Shown: positions 53,584 to 62,599 of the stretch, one piece after another | Position numbering within the stretch: position 1 is the stretch's first letter | Layout of the letters: each line of letters opens with the position of its first letter | Source: Paenisporosarcina cavernae | Lineage (GTDB): Bacteria > Bacillota > Bacilli > Bacillales_A > Planococcaceae | Reading direction: 5' to 3' | Assembly (NCBI RefSeq): GCF_003595195.1 | Contig: NZ_CP032418.1 | Location: 2,290,001 to 2,354,000 of the forward strand | DNA length: 64,000 nt | Position numbers and translations under genes: made by a program | Notes under the pieces: model-generated | What the model was told of the DNA's origin: nothing | Database searches by the model: none | Seen by the model: the letters and a program-made list of their open reading frames with translations, nothing else

Positions 53584-53934
53584 TTACACTCGTTCGAATT
53601 CTCCGCGAACAATGCGAGTGATATCAATCGTTGCCTTCATGTCTTCAAATAAGGACAAGATGCGAGAATCTTGGTCCACTTTTTCTAACACCTCATCATG
53701 ATGTCCTTTATCAATAAAGGTCGCGATGGAAAACATCAGTGTTTCATTCTCGTGAAGTTCGATATTTTCGCCTAGTCCAATACTGTTATATTTCCCGTCA
53801 ATATGAACGGGTTGGAACGTTTCATCCGACAGTGCACCATATTCAACATAAATTTCCCCAGCCTGCTTATTGATTGAAACAAATTTCGCTTTGTTTTCTA
53901 ATTTCACCGGATACAAATAGATGACAGAATACAT
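53584..53934 (-). CDS. DUF1428-like small protein
   Basis: 116 residues, all alpha/beta: MYSVIYLYPVKLENKAKFV, then NKQAGEIYVEYGAL and the C-terminal ATIDITRIVRGEFERV. GAAGGAG precedes the ATG. Together with the two upstream genes it is a tight unit (overlapping or adjacent stops). Family assignment from the start and end patterns; role unknown. Confidence 0.75.
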   Translation of the reverse strand: MYSVIYLYPVKLENKAKFVSINKQAGEIYVEYGALSDETFQPVHIDGKYNSIGLGENIELHENETLMFSIATFIDKGHHDEVLEKVDQDSRILSLFEDMKATIDITRIVRGEFERV

Positions 53935-54171
53935 TCACTTCACTCCTTCCTCTTCCTTATAGAATCGCTCTCCTGTCGTTGAGTTAAAATAGACGACAAG
54001 ACGTTTATTCGTTGTTGGATCAATCGATACTTCGGAAGTTCGTTCAAATCCATTTGGAACGGCATTCCCATGTCGATTCTTCATTCTTCGATCCCAGATA
54101 AACCACGACCCAATAATAAGTATAAGTACGACAATGAATTGAATTCCGTAAAATCCAAGAATCCATTCCAT
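53935..54171 (-). CDS. Small single-pass membrane protein
   Basis: 78 residues: one span (QFIVVLILIIGSWFIWD), then a soluble tail with RLVVYFNSTTGERFYKE. GAAG near the ATG; the stop of the YbjQ gene overlaps by 1 nt (TAATG). Role unknown. Confidence 0.75.
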   Translation of the reverse strand: MEWILGFYGIQFIVVLILIIGSWFIWDRRMKNRHGNAVPNGFERTSEVSIDPTTNKRLVVYFNSTTGERFYKEEEGVK

Positions 54172-54494
54172 TACTGTTTCTTCTCTACTCTGACTGCAGT
54201 TCCATACGCCACAATTTCGCTCATGTTTTGTCCTATTTCACCCGAGTCAAAACGCATCATAACAATCGCATTTGCTCCCATTGCAGTCGCATTGACGACC
54301 ATCCGATCTACCGCTTGTTTTCTCGCATCCTCGAGCATTTCTGTATACTGACTAATCTCTCCACCCATCAACCCTTTAAACGATGCCACAATGTCTTTTC
54401 CAAGTCCTCGTGCTCGAACCGTCAAACCAAAAACAGGCCCATACACTTCTTTCACTTCATAATTCTCGATTCTTTCTGTTGTAACGATTAACAT
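54171..54494 (-). CDS. ybjQ: YbjQ family protein (UPF0145/DUF74)
   Basis: 107 residues. MLIVTTERIENYEVKEVYGPVFG, then NATAMGANAIVMMRFDSG and EIVAYGTAVRVE are the UPF0145 signature. Family proteins form pentamers; binding of a metal or small ligand has been proposed. First of a three-gene run with two small proteins. Confidence 0.93.
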   Translation of the reverse strand: MLIVTTERIENYEVKEVYGPVFGLTVRARGLGKDIVASFKGLMGGEISQYTEMLEDARKQAVDRMVVNATAMGANAIVMMRFDSGEIGQNMSEIVAYGTAVRVEKKQ

Positions 54495-54583
54495 TTTCGT
54501 ATCCCCTTTGTTATTCCTACACTTTATTTGATTATAGTGGATACCATTCTCAAATGGTAAAATTTTTCAACTGCATTTTATTC

Positions 54584-54619
54584 CAATAATAAAGAGAACC
54601 TTAGTCATCAAGATTCTCT
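54584..54619 (-). terminator. Terminator after the GNAT gene at 54635
   Basis: Minus-strand stem AGAGAATCTT / AAGGTTCTCT (one wobble), then TTATTATT. Confidence 0.75.
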
Positions 54620-54634
54620 GTTCTATCTACCATA

Positions 54635-55150
54635 TTAAATTTCTTTCAACATTATGTAATCCAATTGTTCGTCATCTCCCATGAAAAAGGAGTGTGATGA
54701 ATGACGGACAAAACCAAGTTTATTGTAAAAAGCAAGTGCATTAAAATTGTTTTCCCATACGCCTAGCCAAATTTTCTTCTTCTCGTTTTCATTCGCAATA
54801 TCCAATGCTTTTTGGTATAAAAGCTTGCCGACACCATGCTTTTGAAATTCCTGTAGAACATAGATACGTTCAATTTCCAGCGTATCTTCTCCCATATCTT
54901 CCGTTTGCCCAGCGCCTACGTTCACTTTTAAATAACCAGCCAACTTGTCATCAACAGACGCAAAGTAGAAACCAGAATTGTCATTTTCAAGCTCTCGTTT
55001 TAGCTTGTTTAAATGAAATGCAGCATCCAAATACTCTTTCATTATCACGTCCGTATTGTGGGCTCTAAACGTTTCATCATAAGTTAGTATTCCGAGCGTT
55101 TGGAGCGCATAAAGGTCATTCATTGTGCAGGAGCGTATTGAAATGTTCAT
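54635..55150 (-). CDS. GNAT N-acetyltransferase (PaiA-like)
   Basis: 171 residues. ISIRSCTMNDLYALQTLGILTYDETF, then acetyl-CoA site LQEFQKHGVGKLLYQKAL and WENNFNALAFYNKLGF. The start and spacing fit PaiA-type polyamine or small-amine acetylases. AAGGAG precedes the ATG at 55150. Substrate inferred only from family. Confidence 0.9.
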   Translation of the reverse strand: MNISIRSCTMNDLYALQTLGILTYDETFRAHNTDVIMKEYLDAAFHLNKLKRELENDNSGFYFASVDDKLAGYLKVNVGAGQTEDMGEDTLEIERIYVLQEFQKHGVGKLLYQKALDIANENEKKKIWLGVWENNFNALAFYNKLGFVRHSSHSFFMGDDEQLDYIMLKEI

Positions 55151-55228
55151 CGAAAGGATCTCCTTATTATTGCATTGTTCACAACCTAGCAATATAACGA
55201 TAGAATGCTTTGCCTAAAAATTATGCGA

Positions 55229-55654
55229 TTAGAAGTTGTCAGGTTTGAGTGGTTTGATATACGGCTCCATTTCTCGAACTAAAATTGAAACTGCGTCATT
55301 TGATTTAAATTTTTCATCTACTGCTAGATATACTGTGAAATCTTCCGCTTGTTTATTCGTTAAAGAAATCGTGAAACCGTTCATTCTGAGAAAAACTAGA
55401 AATGCAGCAAATGCGGTTCGTTTATTACCATTCTGAAAAATATGTGTTGTAGTTATGGAGTGATATATACAGCAAGCTTTTTCCACCACGCTAGGATATA
55501 ATTCTTCACCGAAAAAGTGTGAGGATGGCCTTTCAATCATTGCTTCGAATCGGTCTAAATATTTTATACCCGCTTGGTCTAAATCATCATGTTTCTTCAT
55601 AATCGCATAATGTATTGCTAAATATTGCTCATCCGACAATAGTTTGATGTTCAA
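55229..55654 (-). CDS. doc: Doc-like (Fic fold) toxin
   Basis: 141 residues. HIFQNGNKRTAFAAFLVFL contains the Fic core HxFx(D/N)GNKR; in Doc toxins the last residues differ from Fic, and this one keeps the ATP-type set. It is preceded by the AbrB-like antitoxin gene, the standard antitoxin-toxin order. TTG 55654 follows GGAGG by 8 nt. Known Doc proteins phosphorylate EF-Tu; activity here is inferred. Confidence 0.88.
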   Translation of the reverse strand: MNIKLLSDEQYLAIHYAIMKKHDDLDQAGIKYLDRFEAMIERPSSHFFGEELYPSVVEKACCIYHSITTTHIFQNGNKRTAFAAFLVFLRMNGFTISLTNKQAEDFTVYLAVDEKFKSNDAVSILVREMEPYIKPLKPDNF

Positions 55655-55684
55655 CGTCAATTCCTCCAATGACTAAGCGAATAA

Positions 55685-55948
55685 TTAGCGATCTTTTAAA
55701 TTAAGCAATGCTTCGTGGTAGTCATCAATCACGCCTTCAAGAACTGTTAAAAATTCTTTATCAATTCCTTTAGGTAAATAAGAAATCTCTTTTTTTCTAT
55801 AAATTATTTCATCTTTTCCTTCTACAAATATCGCTTCAAGCTCCTCACCTTTTTGAAGGTTCAGCTTTTCGGAAATTTCAGAAGGAATACCGACTGTTAA
55901 ACTGTTTCCAGTCTGATGAATCTTTCGAGTAAAACGTTTTTCTTTCAT
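55685..55948 (-). CDS. AbrB/MazE-type antitoxin
   Basis: 87 residues. RKIHQTGNSLTVGIPSEISEKLNL and GEELEAIFVEG form a SpoVT/AbrB swapped-hairpin DNA-binding domain; an acidic C-terminal part would cover the toxin. Start is taken as ATG 55948, though GTG 55963 is also possible. Lies 30 nt before the Doc gene in one unit. Confidence 0.85.
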   Translation of the reverse strand: MKEKRFTRKIHQTGNSLTVGIPSEISEKLNLQKGEELEAIFVEGKDEIIYRKKEISYLPKGIDKEFLTVLEGVIDDYHEALLNLKDR

Positions 55949-56004
55949 AGTTTCGACACTCACCTTTATCATCCTTTCTATATAGTATGTGAAGTAGCAC
56001 AAAA

Positions 56005-56042
56005 ATTATAACATAATTCTGTAATTACATTATAACATAATT
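56005..56042 (-). promoter_or_regulatory. Tandem AT-rich repeats with extended -10 elements before the AbrB-Doc unit
   Basis: ATTATAACATAATT occurs twice (56005-56018 and 56029-56042), 24 bp apart. Read toward the unit, each contains the extended -10 TGTTATAAT. AbrB-type antitoxins bind such AT-rich repeats, so the repeats are both promoter and likely auto-regulatory operator. Confidence 0.65.
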
Positions 56043-56156
56043 ACATAATAACTTAAAGTCCTCAAGGTATATACACCCTGCAAATAGTTGAAGAAGTTAT
56101 AATCCTCTTACAACACCTACAATTGAGGGAGACTTATAGAATAGGACGATTGCGTG

Positions 56157-57134
56157 TTAACTAAATACTTTTAGTGCAACCTCTACTTCTCTCCAAGGTT
56201 CAAACTGTCTAGTCAGGAAATAATACGCTTGTTCACGATCTTCTAACGAACCTTCTTGCTCGAGAATTTGCATAGTATCCACCGCAATATCCGCCAAAAT
56301 CCGTTCATTTCGGTAATAGGTGAGCGCGCTTATGTTTACTTCTGTCTGTCCATACCCTTGATAGAAAGCTTCGCTATTTTCATTTCGAAAACGATGCCCT
56401 CCCCCGATGAACATTAGATCGCGTTCCTTTGGGGCAAGAATAGGAGTATCCCAATCCACGAGAAACAAATTTCCTTCGGTTGAAACAACAATATTTCCAG
56501 GATGTAAATCAGAATGACATAAGACGAACTCATGATCTTGTCTAACCAATCGTTCACTTGCACGTTCTGTGTTCTCTACTAACTGCAAGATATATCGTCG
56601 ATGTTCGCGCCAAAAAACGGCTAAGCGTGCTGCTAGTTTGTTTACAAACTGCTCAGTCATGAAGCAATCATCATATTTTTTTACAATCTCTACATTCCTT
56701 GAACGAAAATCTTCTTTCGGAAGTAATTCCACTAAAACGTCTGGAAGTTGGACCGATTGAATTCTTCGCAATACTTCTCCGAGTTCCGTCCACTGAGAAT
56801 CGGACAACTCGATCTCATATGCATCCTTACTTTCAATGAATGGAAAGAGATAATACGACACATCTTCTTTCCTCACGCCTACTTCACCATTCCGCGTTTG
56901 AAGTGGAGCTATCACATGTTCTATTCCTTGTGAATGAAGTGCAGCTAACACGAGAGTTCCGACGTTTTGTTCTTCCCCAATACGCGCTTTGAGAAAGTAA
57001 CTGGTCTCATTTCGGTCTATAATCTCGTATACTTTTGAATTAGGATCACTTCCAATAGATAATTCCTTTATTTTTTCAATGGAAAGAGCATAATTATCTT
57101 CCAAGATTCTCTTTATATTATCTAATGTTGTCAT
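56157..57134 (-). CDS. APH(9)-like phosphotransferase
   Basis: 325 residues. Catalytic loop VLCHSDLHPGNIVV, then LFLVDWDTPILAPKERDLMFIGGG. The APKERDLMFIGGG stretch is the hallmark shared with spectinomycin phosphotransferase APH(9)-Ia, as I recall that protein. GGGGG precedes the ATG. It may phosphorylate spectinomycin or an unrelated alcohol; chromosomal location amid housekeeping genes and no mobile element make a dedicated resistance role unproven. Confidence 0.88.
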   Translation of the reverse strand: MTTLDNIKRILEDNYALSIEKIKELSIGSDPNSKVYEIIDRNETSYFLKARIGEEQNVGTLVLAALHSQGIEHVIAPLQTRNGEVGVRKEDVSYYLFPFIESKDAYEIELSDSQWTELGEVLRRIQSVQLPDVLVELLPKEDFRSRNVEIVKKYDDCFMTEQFVNKLAARLAVFWREHRRYILQLVENTERASERLVRQDHEFVLCHSDLHPGNIVVSTEGNLFLVDWDTPILAPKERDLMFIGGGHRFRNENSEAFYQGYGQTEVNISALTYYRNERILADIAVDTMQILEQEGSLEDREQAYYFLTRQFEPWREVEVALKVFS

Positions 57135-57152
57135 TTAATTGAACCCCCATTC

Positions 57153-57779
57153 CTATATGTAGTCGATCTTCGTGAGTAACTCTTCCACCGACTCTATTTT
57201 CATGTCATAGCCATCCACTTTCCCAAATCCATACGCCGCGTAGACAAACGGTATACCCGCAAATTCTGCCGATCTTCGGTCTCCATCGGTATCACCAATA
57301 TAGATAGGTGCAGAGAGATTATTTCTCTCCATCACGAGTTGAATATTTTCTCCTTTTGACAATCCTGTCCTCCCTGGGTTTTCGAAGTCTTGAAAGTATG
57401 GATCCAGCTTGTGATACGCATAAAACGCTTCAATATAACCGTCATTACAATTGCTGACGATAAATAATGGATACTTCTTTGAAAGCTCCTTTAAAACTTT
57501 TTCTACATTCGGATAAAGGTTCCCGCCAATCTTCTCAATTTCGGCATGCTCTGATTCACAGCACGCATTGATTAGCGTCGCGCGTTCTTTCTCCTCCATA
57601 TCGGGGAATAAAATGCCACTAAACTCATGTAACTGCATTCCCATAATGCCTTCGAAATCTTTTCTCGTTAACGGAGATTTACTAGCATCGTAAGCAAGAA
57701 TTTGTTTATTCCAAGCAGCTAAAACGGTATTAATTGGATCCCACAGTGTACCATCTAAATCGAATATAATACTGTCCAT
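57153..57779 (-). CDS. HAD family hydrolase
   Basis: 208 residues, complete: motif I IIFDLDGTLWD, motif II LFIVSNCNDG, the Lys of motif III in GLSKGENI, and motif IV IYIGDTDGDRRSA. AAAGGAG precedes the ATG. Phosphatase on an unknown small substrate; it lies next to the APH(9)-like kinase, same strand, 18 bp apart. Confidence 0.9.
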   Translation of the reverse strand: MDSIIFDLDGTLWDPINTVLAAWNKQILAYDASKSPLTRKDFEGIMGMQLHEFSGILFPDMEEKERATLINACCESEHAEIEKIGGNLYPNVEKVLKELSKKYPLFIVSNCNDGYIEAFYAYHKLDPYFQDFENPGRTGLSKGENIQLVMERNNLSAPIYIGDTDGDRRSAEFAGIPFVYAAYGFGKVDGYDMKIESVEELLTKIDYI

Positions 57780-57915
57780 TTGTATCGCTCCTTTGTGTAT
57801 GTACTACGTACGAAATTCTAGCCAAATAAGTTCCATCTTTTCGATAGAATTTGAAATATATTCCAATATGTATGGTACGATGAAAACAAGTTTAAGCTGG
57901 AGGCTAATTGTTGCG

Positions 57916-58809
57916 ATGAATAAATCGAAAGTTGTTTCTATCACACTTCCAATTCTATACTATCTCCTTTTTCTTATCTCGTATTTGCAAGAAGCCATTA
58001 CAGAGTTACTATTCGTTTTCTTTTTGTTGGTTGGAATAGTGATACTTGGAATTTGGCTAACTATTTTATTGCTCAAGAAACGGAAGAAGCCCGGTAAAAG
58101 GAAAAATATTGCTATTGCAACAAGCATCCTAACGGTTTTGTTTTGTTATGAATTTGTTTTACTCGGGTACGCTTCTGTTACGCATATAGCGTATCGATAT
58201 GTTCAGCCTGATGAAGCATTAGCTGGCTCATCCATTTATTCCATTGGGGTTGGTGAGATGGAGATACGGAACGTCGAAAGTATGCAGGCAGCGAAGGAAT
58301 TGTTGCTTCAAGAACGTGTAAAAGTACTCTCTATAATAGAAGTAACGAACAGAATGATCTATGGGGTTAAAAACAGACAATTGCTCACATGGCTCCATCT
58401 TCGGAAAGGAAATTTAACAGAAGATACTAGAAAAAATGTGACGCGCTACTTAGGTAAAGAAGACCCATGGCTCAAAAATTTTCTAGATCGTCCAAAGATA
58501 GATGCCTATAGTGCGGGGTTAAGTTTAGCTTTAAATGGGCGTGTTAAAGAAGGAGATTTTGAAAATCATGTCCCTATAGCTGTGACTGGAGCGGTTAATG
58601 AAAATGGGACCGTTTTAACAATTGGAAACATAAAAGAAAAAATTCAAATTATCGAAAAAACGGGGATTCCTTATTTCATTGTACCGAGTGAAAATGCGAA
58701 AGAGGCAGCGACTATAAAAAAAGAACTTCACGCAAACGTCGAAATTTATGATGTGACGACTGTAGAAGAGGCAATCCAGGTGATTAACCGTCTCAATGAA
58801 ACGCGTTAA
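57916..58809 (+). CDS. Membrane-anchored Lon-like (S16) serine protease
   Basis: 297 residues. Three membrane helices (about 8-25, 29-53, 64-86), a linker of about 100 residues and a Lon-type proteolytic domain (about 190-290). DAYSAGLSLALN carries the nucleophile Ser199 and GNIKEKI Lys240; IAVTGAVNENGTVLTIG and VPSENAKE fit the fold. There is no AAA domain and no PDZ domain. A ribosome site (GGAGG) lies 12 nt before ATG 57916. Compare YlbL-like proteases, which have PDZ plus S16. Substrates are unknown. Confidence 0.85.
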   Translation: MNKSKVVSITLPILYYLLFLISYLQEAITELLFVFFLLVGIVILGIWLTILLLKKRKKPGKRKNIAIATSILTVLFCYEFVLLGYASVTHIAYRYVQPDEALAGSSIYSIGVGEMEIRNVESMQAAKELLLQERVKVLSIIEVTNRMIYGVKNRQLLTWLHLRKGNLTEDTRKNVTRYLGKEDPWLKNFLDRPKIDAYSAGLSLALNGRVKEGDFENHVPIAVTGAVNENGTVLTIGNIKEKIQIIEKTGIPYFIVPSENAKEAATIKKELHANVEIYDVTTVEEAIQVINRLNETR

Positions 58810-58896
58810 TGAGGGTACTTTTATAGGGTAATATTGAATAATTCCGGAGTGATTACAGCTCATTATCTACGCTCTAGTCTGAATATGCTCAAGCGA

Positions 58897-59586
58897 TTAA
58901 GCTTGTTGAATGATTAACTCACCATTTGGTTGTAATTCCGCATAAATAATGGTTTCAATCGTCGATACATTTTCTTTCATTAACTCATTGGTTAGCCACT
59001 CTTGACTTAACCCAAGTTCTTTCAAATTTTGATAAATAATCTTACCATCCACAATTATTTCCGTTGGAAGAAAATTTGGCGATGGCTTGTTCAACTGAAA
59101 ATCGCTGGTCACGACCGACTGAAACTCGGGCTTTTTCAAGATACTTAACGCACCATTTGGCTCTAAAATCGCATAATCCACTTCTGAAATGGAAAATACA
59201 TCTTTTTGACGCATCATCATCGTTAAGTCGTCAACGTTAATCATTGTTCGAACTAACGCCTTTCGATCAATCTTCCCTTTTTTCACAACAATTGTTGGCT
59301 GACCGTCCAGAATCACACGTAACTTTCCTGACTTCATGCTAATAAATCCAACTAACGACGCCAATGCACACCATAGAACAAGGGCTGTTAGCTCTTTTAA
59401 AAAATCGTTCGAACTCAACAACACCATGTTTGCTGAAAGAGATCCAATAGTGATTCCTGTTATATAATTGAAAAAAGTTAAATGACTCAGTTGCTTTTTC
59501 CCTAAGAACCTTGTCATCATTAACAATACAAAAAAAGTAATGATCGTTTCCATAATCAATTGAAAATAACTCACATTATCACCCAC
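58897..59586 (-). CDS. DUF421 (YetF-like) membrane protein
   Basis: About 229 residues. Three N-terminal membrane helices with RFLGKKQLSHLTFFNYITGITIGS, and a soluble DUF421 domain (LRVILDGQPTIVVKKGK, DLTMMMRQKDVFSISEVDYAILEPNG, PTEIIVDGK). The GTG start is one of three close codons; GGAGG 8 nt away favours 59586. Bacillales have many copies; some are spore-related. Function unknown. Confidence 0.92.
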   Translation of the reverse strand: MGDNVSYFQLIMETIITFFVLLMMTRFLGKKQLSHLTFFNYITGITIGSLSANMVLLSSNDFLKELTALVLWCALASLVGFISMKSGKLRVILDGQPTIVVKKGKIDRKALVRTMINVDDLTMMMRQKDVFSISEVDYAILEPNGALSILKKPEFQSVVTSDFQLNKPSPNFLPTEIIVDGKIIYQNLKELGLSQEWLTNELMKENVSTIETIIYAELQPNGELIIQQA

Positions 59587-59853
59587 CACATTCACCTCCT
59601 GCTTATTTTTCCAAGAAGAGGTGAATTAATACGGAAGTTTGAGTATAATGATTTCAATTTCTAGATTTGAATTAAATTTGGATATTTTTAAAAGAGTTTG
59701 AGTAACAATTTTCCATCTATCACTTATCAAGGTTTAGGTAGCGTATTAAATATTTATGTTAGTGTAATAGAAAGTTTGTGAAAAAAGTACATAAAATATC
59801 TTAACGGTTTTGTGGGAAAACTCGATTTTGTTAGGATTGCGGAGGGAACACAA

Positions 59854-60381
59854 TTGGAATTTTCAAATGACAGAATATTGTTAAGAGAAATGACTAAGAG
59901 TGACTGGTTTGACGTACATAAATACGCATCACAAGATTTAGTATCCCAATATCAACCTTGGGGACCAAATACCGAAGAAGACTCCATCAATTTTGTAAAT
60001 CAAGTCATAAGAGATGCTCGTCAAGTACCAAGGAAAAGATTTGTATTTGCGATGATATATAAAGAGAATATGATTGGTGCTGGAGAGTTTAAGATAAGAG
60101 ATTTTAGAAACAAAGCTGGAGAAATCGCATATATTGTGAATCCAGATTACTGGGGTAAAGGTTTTGCAACAGAAGTTGCAACTCTTCTAATTGAGTTTGG
60201 ATTTGACGTGCTTAAACTTCATCGGATATATGCAACTTGTGACCCAAGAAACATAGCTTCGACAAAAGTACTGGAGAAGGTAGGTATGGTTAAAGAAGGC
60301 CAAATTCGTGAAGATTTGATGATAAAAGACGGATGGCGAGATTCACTAATGTACAGTATCTTAGAACACGAGTGGAGATAG
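59854..60381 (+). CDS. GNAT N-acetyltransferase (RimJ/RimL-like)
   Basis: 175 residues. ILLREMTKSDWFDVHKYASQD, then IVNPDYWGKGFATEVATLLIEFGF, NIASTKVLEKVGMVKEG, typical of the RimJ/RimL ribosomal-protein or small-molecule acetylases. TTG 59854 is 8 nt after GGAGG; GTG 59812 has no site. Substrate unknown. Confidence 0.9.
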   Translation: MEFSNDRILLREMTKSDWFDVHKYASQDLVSQYQPWGPNTEEDSINFVNQVIRDARQVPRKRFVFAMIYKENMIGAGEFKIRDFRNKAGEIAYIVNPDYWGKGFATEVATLLIEFGFDVLKLHRIYATCDPRNIASTKVLEKVGMVKEGQIREDLMIKDGWRDSLMYSILEHEWR

Positions 60382-60866
60382 TATTAATTCAAATTTTATT
60401 AAATTATAGGATGAATGAGTCGATTCTTCTCAACACCAAGTAACCAAAACTTTTACATACATTGATGTAACCAAGCAAACCCTATCATGTGTTTAAAATT
60501 TACTCACATAATAGGGTTGGTTATACAAAAAAATTACGGTATTACTAAATATAATTCAACCTATTTTAATGGTAACACCTTAGATACAATGCATGTAATG
60601 AAGGTTTTTGGTATTTTAAGAATGTCCATTGATTGTAATGCGGATACAATTACTTTCCTATAAACCACATAAATTTATTAAACAAATAACACTACCTATT
60701 TACTGACTTAGGTAGACTACTCGCTATTCTATTGTCCTTACCCTTACTATTTTCTGAATTACTCTACTTGGTAATTTCTAATACATCACTTTTAATGAAT
60801 AGGCATTTCGAGTGGAAGAAAGCACACGTTAGAAAGAAAAATTTCTCTGACATTACTTACATTACT
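60382..60866. other. Gene-free 485-bp stretch
   Basis: AT-rich, no frame with a ribosome site. It contains a hairpin at 60478-60518 (AACCCTAT / ATAGGGTT with inner TGTG/CACA), without a T run. A 70-codon frame at 60732-60944 has no start context and is not accepted. Confidence 0.7.
60478..60518. repeat. Inverted repeat in gene-free stretch
   Basis: Arms AACCCTAT and ATAGGGTT plus TGTG/CACA inside, loop about 13 nt. Not a terminator by its flanks. Confidence 0.65.
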
Positions 60867-61370
60867 CTAAATTTGGTTCCATTTTATCTTTTGGTCCATC
60901 GCATCTATCTGACGAAGATGATGACGAAAATGCATATCGATTAACTCGAACCATTCACGCGCATTTAACCAGCCGAAACCGCCGTGTTGAAGCTTCAACC
61001 TCGGGTTCGTTTTACGAATGTTCACTTCCGCAGCATTCATACTGTTAGCTAAATCATCTAATCGCGTCAGGAGAGCATCTTTATTCTCAGAATTTTTAGG
61101 TGCTGCGTTCATCTCTTTAGGCAGCTTAATCTTAATCGGCGGAAATCCACCATTCGTAAACAACTTGTCACCAAACTCAGTTTTTCCTTCGCTTTGCTCA
61201 TTACTTTCATTTAAGCAATCAATTGCACTCTCTAGATATTCTTCTGCCACTGCGATACAGTGATCTATAACTTGACTAATAGACCACTGTTCCTTCGATG
61301 GACTATAGACGAGTTGCGTTACTGAATGACGATGGATGATTTTCTTATACGTTTCGATTATATTTGTCAT
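60867..61370 (-). CDS. DinB family protein
   Basis: 167 residues, four-helix bundle of the DinB/YfiT type: WSISQVIDHCIAVAEEYL holds the first metal His, and the end WFELIDMHFRHHLRQIDAM the His pair. Divalent metal binding is likely. GGTGGG precedes the ATG at 61370. These thiol-transferase relatives have varied roles. Confidence 0.9.
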   Translation of the reverse strand: MTNIIETYKKIIHRHSVTQLVYSPSKEQWSISQVIDHCIAVAEEYLESAIDCLNESNEQSEGKTEFGDKLFTNGGFPPIKIKLPKEMNAAPKNSENKDALLTRLDDLANSMNAAEVNIRKTNPRLKLQHGGFGWLNAREWFELIDMHFRHHLRQIDAMDQKIKWNQI

Positions 61371-61440
61371 ACTTCTTCCCACCTTTTAATGATTCACTTT
61401 TAAGGTCAGTGATTGAAATCAATTTCTTTCAAAGGCTACG

Positions 61441-61806
61441 TTAAAATTCCTGGAAGAAATGGATAGGGTGAATCTCAATTCTCCATTCAAACTCTACTCC
61501 CTTTTCCACCTGGACAGTGGGGTGTAAGGAAGCGATTTTAATTGCCTCTTCCATATCCTGTGCCTCAATCATAAAAACACTTCCGATAGCCTCATTAGTT
61601 TGCTGAACCTCTTGAATGACAATTTGGCCATTCTTGCGAGAAAGTGATTTTACCTCTTTTTCTAGACCCACATCTAAGAGTACTTTCCCGCTTTGAAAAA
61701 ATGTCTCCAATTGTACGGCGCATTCATTCATCACTTCTTCAATCTCCGCTTCTGGACGTGCATCCATTTTCTCCGGATTCAAATAACCCATACATATAAA
61801 TTTCAT
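61441..61806 (-). CDS. YciI-like protein (YCII domain)
   Basis: 121 residues, DGPF/YCII fold: MKFICMGYLNPEKMDARPEAEIE, then VFMIEAQDMEEAIKIASLHP. CAAGGAGG precedes the ATG. Family members range from chlorohydrolase-like enzymes to partners of sigma factors (ECF41-type context not present here). Confidence 0.88.
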   Translation of the reverse strand: MKFICMGYLNPEKMDARPEAEIEEVMNECAVQLETFFQSGKVLLDVGLEKEVKSLSRKNGQIVIQEVQQTNEAIGSVFMIEAQDMEEAIKIASLHPTVQVEKGVEFEWRIEIHPIHFFQEF

Positions 61807-61931
61807 GATGTTCCTCCTTGATAGAATGTGTCTTCTAACTGTTCAATGGCATCACTAATATAGTTGATCTTTGGGATAAAAACCTCTATTTTACAGAAAA
61901 AATCTTTCTCTTGTTAAAGAGTGATCGTATA

Positions 61932-62441
61932 TTATGTTTGTTGTCTATCATTTTTTTCGCAATGAAAGAGTATGTCATCAACGACTTGCTCAATTGACTT
62001 AGTACCATCGATGAGCACCCCGTTTTTCGGAATGTCTTCTTTCGTTTCGTGGAGTCGCAAAATAAGATCACGTTCCGATTTCTTTGCGCCCCACTCATTT
62101 TGTGGTCGTTCATCCAGTCGCTGTTGTAAAGTACCCCTGTCGATATCGAGAACAAACACACCATCAAATAACTCGATAAACTTCGAAAAGTTCCTCGAAC
62201 CTCCACAGAAAAATGTTATCTCTTCATCACTGTTAGCTACGCAAGCTTTTACTTTATCTAAATCCCAAATATGATTCTCGTGTGTTCCGCTATTTGTCGG
62301 TTCTCCCGTTTCTGGATCACCTTGATATGCCAATTCCCTATCCCCATGAATCGCGTGATAACCTCTACTCTGCAATTCATTGCAAACCGTTGTCTTGCCT
62401 GTACAAGAAACGCCTTCTATTAGATAATTTCTTTTTCCCAT
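61932..62441 (-). CDS. P-loop nucleoside-kinase-like ATPase
   Basis: 169 residues. Walker A EGVSCTGKTT near the N-terminus, HGDRELAYQGDPETGEPT, VFVLDIDRGTLQQRLDERPQN reduced to a kinase-like lid (DRGTLQQRLDERP). AAGGGG is 7 nt before the ATG at 62441. Similar proteins are annotated as AAA or nucleoside kinases; substrate unknown. Confidence 0.85.
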   Translation of the reverse strand: MGKRNYLIEGVSCTGKTTVCNELQSRGYHAIHGDRELAYQGDPETGEPTNSGTHENHIWDLDKVKACVANSDEEITFFCGGSRNFSKFIELFDGVFVLDIDRGTLQQRLDERPQNEWGAKKSERDLILRLHETKEDIPKNGVLIDGTKSIEQVVDDILFHCEKNDRQQT

Positions 62442-62527
62442 CGCTGACCCCTTCATTCAATCGATAATTTTGTGACTGATCTATCTATCATTATTCGACA
62501 CTTCCCTCTCTCTGACCTTTAATATCC

Positions 62528-62558
62528 AAAAAAAGCCATCTAGATTTCTCTAGATGGC
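62528..62558 (-). terminator. Terminator after the pyridoxamine-oxidase-like gene
   Basis: Perfect minus-strand stem GCCATCTAGA / TCTAGATGGC, loop GAAA, then seven T. Confidence 0.93.
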
Positions 62559-62599
62559 ACGTGAATTTATTCTTTTTATTCACATTAAAATGCGTTCAT

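Noticed and set aside
60732-60944. 70-codon plus-strand frame
   Set aside because: No ribosome site; overlaps the DinB gene end in antisense.
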